From Deinococcus aetherius (lineage in GTDB: Bacteria; Deinococcota; Deinococci; Deinococcales; Deinococcaceae): DNA of 64,000 nt. Positions 25,543-34,179 of the stretch are shown here, piece after piece. The stretch lies in contig NZ_AP026561.1 in assembly GCF_025997855.1 (NCBI RefSeq), positions 496,001 through 560,000 on the forward strand, given 5' to 3'. How positions within the stretch are numbered: the stretch's first letter is position 1; every line of letters begins with the position of its first letter. The notes below the pieces were generated by a model that did no database searches, was not told the DNA's origin, and saw only the letters and a program-made list of their open reading frames with translations. Made by a program: the position numbers and the translations under genes.

Positions 25543-27990
25543 ATGGCGAGTGAAACGCGGGACAGCATCAATGACATCTGGGGAGAACGGACCCCGCATG
25601 GGCCTGGGCAGGCGTGGCCCGTTCGGGTGGACGAGCGGGTTTCGGAAACACCCGAGCGCTGGGTGCGGGGCACCTGCGTGCTCTGCTCCAACGGCTGCGG
25701 CCTCGATATCGGGGTGAAGGACGGCAAGATCGTCGGTGTGCGGGGGCTTGCCACCGACGTGACGAACAAGGGCCGACTGGGGCCCAAGGGCCTGCACGGC
25801 TGGGTAGCGAACAACAGCGAGGACCGCCTGAAAAGGCCGCTCATCCGCAAAGGCGGGCGGTTGCAGGAGGCGAGTTGGGACGAGGCGATAGACCTGATCG
25901 TGCAGAAGTCAAAAGAGATCGTCGAGAAGCACACCAGCGGCGCCATCGGCTTCTACACGTCGGGGCAGCTCTTCCTCGAGGAGTACTACACGCTCGGCGT
26001 GATTGGGAAAGGAGGTCTCGGTACCCCGCATATGGACGGCAACACCCGGCTGTGCACCGCGACTGCTGCCGCCGCGCTGAAGGTGTCGTTCGGAGCGGAC
26101 GGCCAGCCGGGCGGATACGAGGACCTCGATACCACCGACTGCGTCCTCCATGTCGGGCACAACATCGCCTCGCAGCAGACGGTGCTGTGGATGCGGATTC
26201 TTGACCGGCTCGCCGGGCCGAACCCACCCAAGATCATCGTGATTGATCCCCGGCGGACCTTTACCGCCGAGAAAGCCACCGTGCATCTCGCGCCGAAGGT
26301 CGGCACGAACGTCGCCGTCATGAACGGCCTCCTGCACCTGATTATCCAGGCGGGGAAGACCGACCCGGCCTTTCTGGAGGCGCACACGGTCGGGTACGAT
26401 GACCTGAAGAAGACGGTCGAGAAGTACACCCCGGAGCACGTCGAGGAACTGTCAGGTGTGCCCGCCGCCGACCTGCGCGCTGCCGGGGACATCCTGGCGA
26501 ACACCGAAACGCTGGTGTCCACCATCTTGCAAGGCGTGTACCAGTCCATGCAGGCGACGGCCGCCGCCGTTCAAGTCAACAACATCCACCTCGTTCGCGG
26601 TTTGATCGGGAAACCCGGCAGCGGCATCCTCCAGATGAACGGCCAGCCCACCGCGCAGAATACCCGCGAGACGGGCGCGGACGGCGACCTGCCCGGCTTT
26701 CGCAACTGGGGCAACCCCGAGCACATCCGGCAACTGGCACAGCTCTGGAACGTCCCCTTCAACAAGATTCCCCACTGGAGTCCGCCCACCCACGCCATGC
26801 AGATCTGGCGTTACGCCGAGCAGGGCTCGATCAAGATGCTGTGGATCCAGGCGACCAACCCGGCGGTGAGCCTGCCACAGCTCTCCCGCATCCGGGGCAT
26901 TCTGGACAAGGAAGACCTGTTCGTGGTCGTGCAGGACGCCTTCCTGACCGAGACCGCCGCCCGGGCCGACGTGGTGCTGCCCGCCGCGATCTGGGGCGAG
27001 AAGACGGGCACCTTCACGAACGTCAGCCGCACCGTGCACATCTCCTGCAAGGCGGTGGAGCCGCCCGGTGAGGCCAGGAGCGACCTGGACATCTTCCTCG
27101 ACTACGCGCGCCGGATGGATTTCCGTGACCAGGACGGGCAGCCCCTGATCAAGTGGCACGACGCGGAAGGTGCCTTTGAGGCCTGGAAGGAGTGTACGCG
27201 CGGGCGGCCCTGCGACTACACCGGCCTGACCTACCAGAAGCTGCTCGCGGGCAGCGGCGTTCCCTGGCCGGTGAACCAGGCGCACCCGGACGGCACCGTG
27301 CGCCTCTACACCGACTTCGTGTTTCCCACTGCCGCCGATTACGCCGAGACGTACGGCCACGACTTGGAGACCGGAGCGGCGGTGACCTCCGAGGAGTACC
27401 GGGCCCACGACCCGAATGGCCGGGCCATCATCAAGGCCGCCGACTACCGCGAGCCGCACGAGGTCCCGAACGACGAGTACCCGCTGTGGCTCACCACGGG
27501 GCGGCAGGTGTACCACTTCCACACCCGCACCAAGACGGGCCGCTCGAAGGAACTGCAAGACGCCGCCCCCGACGCCTTCGTCCAGCTCTCTCCCGAGGAC
27601 GCCGCGAAGTACGGCATTGAGAATGACGACTGGATTCTGGTGGAGTCGCGGCGGGGGCTGGTGATCGAGCGGGCCCTGATCGGCAACATCGAGCCGGGGC
27701 TGGTGTTCATTCCCTGGCACTACGGGTACTGGGACGACCCCAGCCGCCCCCGCGCCGCGAACGAGCTGACGATCACCGAGTGGGACCCGGTGAGCAAGCA
27801 GCCGCACTACAAGTACGCTGCGGTGCGCATCAGCAAGTACGACGCCAGGGACGCCCTGCCGAAGGCCGGATGGCTGGGCCGGGCGGTGGAGGCGGCCCGG
27901 AATCTGGTGGCGGGCGAGAAGGAGCCCTCTGCCAGCAGTTCCAGGTCCGAAGGCCCGCAACCCAAGACGACGCAAAGGGTGGATGGTTGA
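25543..27990 (+). CDS. Molybdopterin oxidoreductase (nitrate reductase/formate dehydrogenase type)
   Basis: 815 residues after GGGAGGCGAGG. An N-terminal Fe-S segment carries Cys45, Cys48 and Cys52 (CVLCSNGC). The usual fourth cysteine in the GRLCxKG motif is glycine (GRLGPKG, residue 80), so the cluster has only three standard ligands. The probable Mo ligand is Cys171 in GNTRLCTAT, as in NasA/NapA-type enzymes, not selenocysteine. Molybdopterin-binding and C-terminal dinucleotide-binding regions are complete (WLTTGRQVYHFHTRT). There is no Tat or Sec signal, so it is cytoplasmic. A formate/nitrite channel and HPP protein downstream suggest nitrate, nitrite or formate as substrate. Confidence 0.85.
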   Translation: MASETRDSINDIWGERTPHGPGQAWPVRVDERVSETPERWVRGTCVLCSNGCGLDIGVKDGKIVGVRGLATDVTNKGRLGPKGLHGWVANNSEDRLKRPLIRKGGRLQEASWDEAIDLIVQKSKEIVEKHTSGAIGFYTSGQLFLEEYYTLGVIGKGGLGTPHMDGNTRLCTATAAAALKVSFGADGQPGGYEDLDTTDCVLHVGHNIASQQTVLWMRILDRLAGPNPPKIIVIDPRRTFTAEKATVHLAPKVGTNVAVMNGLLHLIIQAGKTDPAFLEAHTVGYDDLKKTVEKYTPEHVEELSGVPAADLRAAGDILANTETLVSTILQGVYQSMQATAAAVQVNNIHLVRGLIGKPGSGILQMNGQPTAQNTRETGADGDLPGFRNWGNPEHIRQLAQLWNVPFNKIPHWSPPTHAMQIWRYAEQGSIKMLWIQATNPAVSLPQLSRIRGILDKEDLFVVVQDAFLTETAARADVVLPAAIWGEKTGTFTNVSRTVHISCKAVEPPGEARSDLDIFLDYARRMDFRDQDGQPLIKWHDAEGAFEAWKECTRGRPCDYTGLTYQKLLAGSGVPWPVNQAHPDGTVRLYTDFVFPTAADYAETYGHDLETGAAVTSEEYRAHDPNGRAIIKAADYREPHEVPNDEYPLWLTTGRQVYHFHTRTKTGRSKELQDAAPDAFVQLSPEDAAKYGIENDDWILVESRRGLVIERALIGNIEPGLVFIPWHYGYWDDPSRPRAANELTITEWDPVSKQPHYKYAAVRISKYDARDALPKAGWLGRAVEAARNLVAGEKEPSASSSRSEGPQPKTTQRVDG

Positions 27991-27992
27991 CG

Positions 27993-28451
27993 ATGCATGT
28001 TGGAAATTATCTCGGCCTGGTGCACGGCAGCGAGGAGCGACTCGTGGACGCGATCATCAGAGTCGCGGCACATCACGGCGACGAACCCGACATCTACGAG
28101 ACCTGCCAGTTGCTCGCGGGCTGGTCCAGGAAACATCTGGAGCACCTCGGGCCGCTCGTGCAGAAGTACGGCGAGCAGAAGAATCCCGAGCCGGCAAATA
28201 TGGAAAAGGCGCTGTTCCACGGGCCGCGCCAGGGAAGCTTGGGCCTGCTGCGGGACCTGCATGACCTGTGGCTGATGACGAACGAGGTGCAACTCTGCTG
28301 GACTGTTCTGGAACAGGCAGCCCGGGCCCTGCGGGACGACGAACTGGAACAGGTCTGCCAGGAATGCGGCCAGGAAACCAAACGGCAGACCTCCTTTTTC
28401 CTGACCCGCATCAAGCAGGCGGCTCCGCAATCCCTGGTGGTCGCCTCGTGA
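27993..28451 (+). CDS. Small helical protein of the molybdopterin operon
   Basis: 152 residues. ATG 27993 is two bases past the oxidoreductase stop, and a TTG at 27987 overlapping that stop is an alternative. The protein is almost entirely helical and rich in His, Glu, Cys and Trp (YETCQLLAGWSRKHLEHLGPL, TNEVQLCWTVLEQAA, VCQECGQETKRQ). The spacing of Glu and His suggests a ferritin-like or hemerythrin-like four-helix bundle, but no canonical motif is complete. Its position between the enzyme and the channel genes suggests an accessory or electron-transfer role. I do not recognise the family. Confidence 0.6.
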   Translation: MHVGNYLGLVHGSEERLVDAIIRVAAHHGDEPDIYETCQLLAGWSRKHLEHLGPLVQKYGEQKNPEPANMEKALFHGPRQGSLGLLRDLHDLWLMTNEVQLCWTVLEQAARALRDDELEQVCQECGQETKRQTSFFLTRIKQAAPQSLVVAS

Positions 28452-29338
28452 CCCCTGAAGCCGTTCAGGCCGAGGAGCACCCGGAAGCCAGACCTGCGGC
28501 CAGCGCAGAGCCGAACTCGAAGCCCGAAGACGGGGCGATGGCCGAGGCCGAGGAGCGCCGGGCCATCTCGCCCACGGTGGTGCATGAGACCATCCGCAAG
28601 GAGGGTGAGGAGGAGTTGAGCCGCTCCACCTCGGCCCTGGGGTGGTCGGGCCTTGCGGCGGGCCTCTCGATGGGATTCTCACTCGTCGCCGAGGGTCTGC
28701 TGCGTCAGCACCTGCCCGACGTGTCGTGGAGGCCCCTGATCTCCAAGTTCGGGTACAGCGTCGGCTTCCTGATCGTGGTGCTGGGGCGACAGCAACTGTT
28801 CACCGAGAACACCCTGACACCGATCCTCCCGTTGCTGCATAACTGGAGTCTGGGCAAACTCGGACAGGTGGCCCGGCTGTGGATCACGGTCCTGCTCACC
28901 AACCTGCTCGGGGCGTTGCTGTTCGCGTGGGTGGTGGGAAACACCGAGGCTTTCGATGCCGCAACCCGCGCCAGCTTCGCGGAAATAGGCCGGGCGGCGG
29001 CAGAGCCCCCGTTCTGGACGATCCTTGTCCGGGGCGTCTTCGCGGGCTGGCTGATCGCGCTGATGGTGTGGCTGTTGCCCGCCGCCGAGACCGCGCGGGT
29101 GAGCATCATCGTCATCCTCACCTTTCTGGTGGGGCTCGGGGAGTTCAGCCACATCATCGCCGGGTCGGTGGAGGTGCTGTACCTCGTCACCACCGGTGCC
29201 CTTTCGTTCGGCAAGTACCTGGTGGACTACATGGTTCCCACCCTGCTCGGCAACATCCTGGGTGGCGTGACGCTCGTGGCAGCCCTCAATCACGCTCAGG
29301 TCGTGGCGGGCGACAGGAAGGGAAGGCAGGCAGGGTGA
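28448..29338 (+). CDS. Formate/nitrite transporter (FNT) family protein
   Basis: 296 residues from GTG 28448, which overlaps the previous stop (GTGA). A charged N-terminal extension of about 55 residues is followed by six transmembrane segments with FNT features: LAAGLSMGFSLVAEG, GRQQLFTENTLTPILPLL, LLTNLLGALLFAWVV, GLGEFSHIIAGSVEVLYLV, and LLGNILGGVTLVAALNHAQV. It is closest in style to YfdC-like members. It should form a pentameric channel for formate, nitrite or a similar small anion, linked to the molybdopterin enzyme of the same operon. Confidence 0.85.
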   Translation: MTPEAVQAEEHPEARPAASAEPNSKPEDGAMAEAEERRAISPTVVHETIRKEGEEELSRSTSALGWSGLAAGLSMGFSLVAEGLLRQHLPDVSWRPLISKFGYSVGFLIVVLGRQQLFTENTLTPILPLLHNWSLGKLGQVARLWITVLLTNLLGALLFAWVVGNTEAFDAATRASFAEIGRAAAEPPFWTILVRGVFAGWLIALMVWLLPAAETARVSIIVILTFLVGLGEFSHIIAGSVEVLYLVTTGALSFGKYLVDYMVPTLLGNILGGVTLVAALNHAQVVAGDRKGRQAG

Positions 29339-29856
29339 GTCAAGCGACCGGGCGACAACCGGGCATTCCCCAGGCGCTCTGGGCTCCCCTCTCGGCCGGG
29401 GCCCTGATCCTCGTGATCGGGCTCTTCGGCCTGGCCGCACACCAGCCGCTGCTGTTTCCAAGCCTGGGGCCGACGGCGTTCCTGCAAACCGAGACGCCGG
29501 ACCAACCCAGCGCACGGCCCTATCACGTCGTCGTCGGGCACCTCGTGGGCCTCCTCGCGGGCTTTTTCGCCGTGTGGGTGTTCGGGGCGACGGGTGCGCC
29601 CAGTGTCCTCGCGACGCATGACCTCACGGCGCCCCGGGTTTGGGCCTCGGTCCTGGCGGTCGCCCTGACCCTGCTGGGCGGCCTCGTGCTGCACGCCTCG
29701 CACCCTCCGGCGGCCGCGACGACCCTGCTCGCCTCGCTGGGCGGCTTCCCGCCGACCGTCCGCAGCACCGTCACGGTGATGGGCGGCGTGCTCCTGGTCA
29801 CCCTGCTCGGGGAGGTCCTTCGGCGCCTGCGCCTGCGGCAAACAGGCGTGCCGTGA
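29335..29856 (+). CDS. HPP-family membrane protein
   Basis: 173 residues from GTG 29335, overlapping the channel gene stop. Four to five transmembrane helices are visible, and the family signature appears as LHASHPPAAATTLLASLGG near residue 120. HPP-family proteins in cyanobacteria and plastids have been reported to transport nitrite. Together with the adjacent FNT channel and the NasA-like catalytic cysteine upstream, this favours nitrate/nitrite chemistry for the operon. The C-terminus is short and basic (LRRLRLRQTGVP). Confidence 0.85.
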   Translation: MSQATGRQPGIPQALWAPLSAGALILVIGLFGLAAHQPLLFPSLGPTAFLQTETPDQPSARPYHVVVGHLVGLLAGFFAVWVFGATGAPSVLATHDLTAPRVWASVLAVALTLLGGLVLHASHPPAAATTLLASLGGFPPTVRSTVTVMGGVLLVTLLGEVLRRLRLRQTGVP

Positions 29857-30043
29857 GATGTGCAAGCAGGTCCATACCCCACTGGGCCTGCCTTGTATGT
29901 TGCGGATAGGACACGGAGCGGCAGACCTGGCCTGCCTGGGTGGCGAACACCGTAACCGAGCTTTGGCCGTCGCTCTGTCCCGCCCAGAGAAGCCCGCATG
30001 GTTGCTTGTATGTTCGGAACGGGGCGCAGGGCGGTAGACCGGT

Positions 30044-30268
30044 TGGTCTGCCCCCCAAAAACTGGATACAACTGACTGGAGTCCATCGGCTCGCCCCTGG
30101 CTGGGGACGGGGACTTCCCCTACCCCCTGGGAGAAAGCGAGGGTGACCCATGAAGCAGAAGCGATTCAGCGAGGAACAAATCATCAAGCTGCTCCAGGAC
30201 ACTAAAAAGGGTGAAAAATCGGTGGAGGAGCTGTGCCGGGAGGCCGGGTGCAGCACGGCCTCCTTTTC
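30044..30268 (+). mobile_element. Truncated IS3-family element (left end plus start of OrfA)
   Basis: The terminal sequence at 30044-30081 matches the right end of the IS3 element at 25391-25428. OrfA starts at ATG 30150 and reads MKQKRFSEEQIIKLLQDTKK, close to the intact OrfA, but identity stops after CREAGCSTASFS near 30268. The rest of the element is gone and the sequence passes straight into a nucleotidyltransferase remnant. Confidence 0.8.
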
Positions 30269-30483
30269 GTCGAAGACGAGCCTCGTGCTGCCGTTGTCCG
30301 TATACCAGAATGGCTCGTGTGGAAGGTGTGCGGGGAGGCGAGGGGCACGTACGACCCTTCCAGATGCTGCGCCGGATACGTGCCGAGGGTGGGCAAACGG
30401 GCGTGCAGCGACCGCAGAGCATCGACCTGATGAGGGAGGGGCGGAGCGGCGGCGGTGACGAGGAAATCCACGTCACTCTCCCG
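30269..30483 (-). pseudogene. Nucleotidyltransferase (aminoglycoside adenylyltransferase-like) remnant
   Basis: Read on the minus strand, 30480 to about 30310 encodes ESDVDFLVTAAAPP, then ALRSLHARLPTLGTYPAQHL and EGSYVPLASP. This is the SDxD catalytic region and following helix of the ANT-type nucleotidyltransferase family. A frame change near 30310 continues the family pattern as FWYTDNGSTRLVFDE, up to the IS3 junction at about 30268. The N-terminus (GSLALGG-like region) and the C-terminal half are missing. It is a dead gene cut by the IS3 fragment. Confidence 0.65.
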
Positions 30484-30623
30484 TCCGCGTCTCTCACAGC
30501 ATACGGATTTCGTTTTCTGAAGCGCCCCGGACCACAGAGAGCCGCTTCCCTCGCCCTCCTGGCTGCGGACACGAGAGGACGCGATGCCCGGGACCCGGGC
30601 AGGGCGTCCTTGGAGAGGACGGC

Positions 30624-31473
30624 TTACCGCGCTATCCCCTGCGCGGCAAGCCAACTCGCGCTTTCCCCGATCTCCTCGGGCTTGACTTCGAGAATCAGGC
30701 GCGGACTTCCCCCGACCTCGCGCAGGGCACGGAACACCGCGCGCCAGTTGATGTCGCCCTGTCCCGGAGCCCAGTGGCGGTCCAACAGGCCGTCGTTGTC
30801 TTGGAGGTGCAGGTGCCCCAGCAGTTCTCCCGCCTCCCGAATCCAGTGGTCGGGGCTGGGACCGCCCTTGGGCTGCATCAGGGCGGCGTGGCCCACGTCG
30901 ATGGACACCCGCACGAACTCACTGTCAAAGGAGCGCACCAGCGCGAGCAGCGGCGCCGGGTTGAGGTCGCGGATGTTCTCGAACACCAGGGTGCAGCCGA
31001 CGCTGGCCGCGTAGGCGACGACCTCCCCGAGGGTGTCGTGGACGAGGCCGAGCTGTTCGTCGAGCCCAGTGACCTTGGTGTGGGCGACCAAGGGGTGCCC
31101 GAAAAAGTCGAAGGGGCTGTGCACCACCATATGCGTCGCGCCAATTTCAGCCCCGAATTCCAGGCCACGGTGCAGGCGGCCAGCCACCACCGCGCGCACC
31201 GCCGGGTCGTGCGCCATCACCGTGAGCCCCCAGAACGGGCCGTGGATGCCGACCCGGCCGGGGAAGCCCGCGAGCGATTCCCGTACGCCGCGCGTGTTCT
31301 CGCCAGTCGCCGTCGAGAACCAGGTGCGACACCGGGTCTTGCAGCTCCAGGTCGCGCCCCTCCCACAACCAGTCGCGGTGCGCCCCGAGCTGGGAGGCGG
31401 GCATGGCCGCGCCCAGCAGGGGCAGGGCGGGGGCCTGGGATTCGGTCCGGGACTCGGGCGCTGCGGTCGTCAT
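30624..31473 (-). pseudogene. Sugar phosphate isomerase/epimerase (xylose isomerase-like TIM barrel), frameshifted
   Basis: Translation starts at ATG 31473, overlapping the stop of the PHP gene, and reads MTTAAPESRTESQ then LVLDGDWRE near 31310. There the family sequence jumps to another frame (ENTRGVRESLAGFPGRVGIHGPFWG) and continues to the TGA at 30624 (ATHMVVHSPFDFFGHPLVAH, VSIDVGHAALM, LGHLHLQDNDG). Metal-ligand positions of AP-endonuclease-2-type isomerases are all present across the two frames. A one-base change would restore about 282 residues, so this may be a recent mutation or a sequencing error. It would process a product of the PHP metallohydrolase. Confidence 0.75.
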
Positions 31474-32867
31474 GGTTCGCTCCTCACGTAGATGGGGTTC
31501 GAGAGCAGCAGCGTGTTCTGCCACTCGCGTCCCCCGAAGAAGTCGCTCTGTGGGGGCCGGGCATACACCTCCACGCGGTAGTAGCCGGGGACCGGGGCGG
31601 GGTCCTCGAAGTCCAGCCGCACGGTCTGTTCGCTCGCCGGCAGGTCGAGATGGGTGTGATACAGGCCGTTTTTCATCACGAACACCCGCGCCGGGTACGC
31701 CAGTCGGCCCAGTTCGAGCTGCAACCGAACCGGGGCGAGGGGCACTTCCCCGCCCATCTCGGCGCGCACGCCGCCCGCCTCGGCCTCGAACCGCAACTCC
31801 GGTCCCAGGGAGACGTAGGCACGACCCGCCAGTAACCCCGCCAGCAGTCCAGTCGGCGTGAGGCTCGCCGCCCCGATCACGGTCACCACTTGCCCGAGAC
31901 GGTGGCGCCCGGTGTGCGGGTCGTGCGAGTCGGTTCCCGCCACGCCGGTGATGCGGTGCCCCGCGCGCAGCAGGCCGTCCCAGAAGGTCAGCTGAGCGGC
32001 GTTGCTCGGACCTTCCAGGTGGTGGTAGATCTCGAAGACGTCGCTCAGGCTCCAGTCGAACTCGTGGTAACGCCAGCCCAGGCTGTTGGAAAAGGCGTGG
32101 TTCACGCCGAAGAGCCCGCCCTGCTCGCGCACGGCGCGGGCCACGTCGTTGATGCCCCACTTGCCGCCGGGCTCGTCCACGAAGGGACTGACCCACTCGC
32201 GCAGGCCGTGCAGGTTGGCGTGTCCCCGGTGCCCGGTGAGTTCCAGCGAGCGCACCACGGCCAGGTCGGGGCCCGCCTGCCCTTCAATTTCCCCCCAGCC
32301 GGCGTGGGTGAAGTGGTCGGTGAGCGCCAGGAAGTCCAGGCCGTACTGGCGCGCCGCGCCCGCGAGGACGCCTGCGGACGCGCGCCCGTCGCTGTGGTGG
32401 GTGTGGGCGTGCAGCTCACCGCGGTACCAGCCCGCGCCGGGGCGGCCGTTGACGACCACGGGCTCCGGGAGGGGCGCGGCGGCGACCTCGCCGAAGCCCG
32501 CCTCCACCGTGAGCAGGTAGTCGGCCGTCTCCTCGGTGCTCTCCACGTCGATCTGCGCGTGCCAGGTCCCGCTCTCGACTTCTCCCGCCAGCGCGCCGGG
32601 AGAAGCGCCGCCGGGGCCGAAGGTCAGTTCGAGCCGGATGTCGCCCACGGCGCCTGGATTCATGCGCGTGCCGCGGTAGCCGTGTGGGCCGAAGACCGAC
32701 AGGAAGAGCTGGCAGCGCTTTTCCTTGTGAAAACGCAACGTCACCCCGAGGCGCGTCACGCCCACAGGGACCTCGAACTCGTGCTGCACGTAATGCACGC
32801 GGGGCAGCGGAGACACCTGCCCGCGCGCCTCGAACAGCGTCTGTGTCGGCTGGATGGCCGTGGTCAT
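31470..32867 (-). CDS. CehA/McbA-type PHP-domain metallohydrolase
   Basis: 465 residues from ATG 32867. Residues about 15-130 are a beta-sandwich like those that precede CehA-type PHP domains. Residues about 150-335 are the PHP domain with metal motifs HAHTHHSDG, LALTDH, FGVNHAF and the late GTDSHD. A C-terminal beta domain follows. PHP enzymes of this group hydrolyse phosphate or carbamate esters. It is encoded just after the binding protein of a glycerol-3-phosphate-type ABC transporter, so it may hydrolyse an imported phosphodiester or glycoside phosphate. No signal peptide was seen. Confidence 0.8.
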   Translation of the reverse strand: MTTAIQPTQTLFEARGQVSPLPRVHYVQHEFEVPVGVTRLGVTLRFHKEKRCQLFLSVFGPHGYRGTRMNPGAVGDIRLELTFGPGGASPGALAGEVESGTWHAQIDVESTEETADYLLTVEAGFGEVAAAPLPEPVVVNGRPGAGWYRGELHAHTHHSDGRASAGVLAGAARQYGLDFLALTDHFTHAGWGEIEGQAGPDLAVVRSLELTGHRGHANLHGLREWVSPFVDEPGGKWGINDVARAVREQGGLFGVNHAFSNSLGWRYHEFDWSLSDVFEIYHHLEGPSNAAQLTFWDGLLRAGHRITGVAGTDSHDPHTGRHRLGQVVTVIGAASLTPTGLLAGLLAGRAYVSLGPELRFEAEAGGVRAEMGGEVPLAPVRLQLELGRLAYPARVFVMKNGLYHTHLDLPASEQTVRLDFEDPAPVPGYYRVEVYARPPQSDFFGGREWQNTLLLSNPIYVRSEP

Positions 32868-32924
32868 GCTGGGGCTCCCTGGAAGAAGGCGCCTTCCTGC
32901 CGTAGAGAGAAGGCGCCTGAGCGT

Positions 32925-34139
32925 TTACCGGGCGTCCTTGAACAGCGGGGCGGTGCGGGTCACGAGGTCTTTCAAGGTCGCCTCGACCGGGGCGTTTTGC
33001 AGGAAAATGCGGTCGAGGGACTTGATGATCTCCTGGGTGCCCTGCACGTAGCCGGCCGCCTGGGGGCGCGGGCGGGCGAAGGGCAGTTGGCGGTAGCCCA
33101 GGTCGAGCCCCTGCGAGGTCTCCACGTACTGCTTGAAGGCGGGCAGGTTGCTCGTCGTGCGGGTGACCGGCACGTAGTTGCTCTTCTTGATCCAGTTGAA
33201 CTGCTGCTCGGGCTGCGCCAGCCAGTTGATGAACTGCCACGCCGCGTCCTGCCGGGCCTTGGGAATGTTGCGGCTGATCGCCAGGGTCGCGCCGCCCACC
33301 GGCACCGCCTGCCGCTTGTAGTACGGCAGGGGCGCGGTGCCGAACTTGAACGGCACGCTGGCATTGAGGCCGGGGCGACCGGCAACGCTGTCCATGAACA
33401 TAGCCACTTTGGACGCCGCGAAGTCGGCGCGGGTGTTGGGGTTTTGCAGCACGGCGGTGCCGTCCCGGAAAAAACCGGCCCAGTGCTCGATCACCTCGCG
33501 CGCGGCGGGCTGGTCGAGGGCCAGGCGGCCGTCTTTGACCATCTCGCCGCCGTTGCTCCACACCGCGCCCTCCAGCACCCAGGGAAACGACGACAGCGCG
33601 ATGGCGGGCACGCCGGTCGCGGCCTTGATCCTCTTGGCCGCCTCGCGCAACTCGGGGTAGGTGCGGGGCGGGGCATTCAGGCCGGCCTTTTTCAGCAGGG
33701 CGGGGTTGTAGTACAGCACCGGGTTGGAGTTGTTCCAGGGCATCGAGTACACCGCGCCGTCCGGGCGGCTGACCTGGCGGCGAAACACCGGCCAGAAGCT
33801 GTCGAAGCTGCTCTTAAAGCCCGGCAGGTTGCGCAGGTTGACGAGTGCGCCTGCCTCGGCGATGCGCGGCACGTAGGCCACCTCCAGGTGCAGCACGTCC
33901 GCCGCCGGCTGCCCCGCCGCGATGCCCGCCAGGGCTTTTTGCACCACGCCCTCGTAGTTGTTGCCGAACTCGCCGCGCACCACCACGTCGTCTTGCGAGG
34001 CGTTGAACTCCCCGATCATCGACTCGACGGCCTTGCCCAGCTCGCCGCCCAGACCGTACAGAAAGGTGATCTCGGTCTTGGCCGAGGCGCTGGAGCCGAG
34101 GAGGAGCACGGTGGAAAGGGCAAACAGGGTGCGCTTCAT
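32925..34139 (-). CDS. UgpB-like ABC substrate-binding protein
   Basis: 404 residues, ATG 34139 with GGAGGT upstream. A Sec signal peptide is cleaved probably after SASA near residue 20. The mature protein follows the UgpB pattern: ITFLYGLGGELGKAVESMI, VVVRGEFGNNYEGVVQKAL, and AVYSMPWNNSNPVLYYN with the conserved Trp/Asn ligand region. This is the expected pattern for glycerol-3-phosphate or glycerophosphodiester binders. It sits directly after its two permease genes. Confidence 0.88.
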   Translation of the reverse strand: MKRTLFALSTVLLLGSSASAKTEITFLYGLGGELGKAVESMIGEFNASQDDVVVRGEFGNNYEGVVQKALAGIAAGQPAADVLHLEVAYVPRIAEAGALVNLRNLPGFKSSFDSFWPVFRRQVSRPDGAVYSMPWNNSNPVLYYNPALLKKAGLNAPPRTYPELREAAKRIKAATGVPAIALSSFPWVLEGAVWSNGGEMVKDGRLALDQPAAREVIEHWAGFFRDGTAVLQNPNTRADFAASKVAMFMDSVAGRPGLNASVPFKFGTAPLPYYKRQAVPVGGATLAISRNIPKARQDAAWQFINWLAQPEQQFNWIKKSNYVPVTRTTSNLPAFKQYVETSQGLDLGYRQLPFARPRPQAAGYVQGTQEIIKSLDRIFLQNAPVEATLKDLVTRTAPLFKDAR

Positions 34140-34179
34140 GGTCTGAACCTCCGGGAGAAGAGGGCGGATAGGGGGCGAC

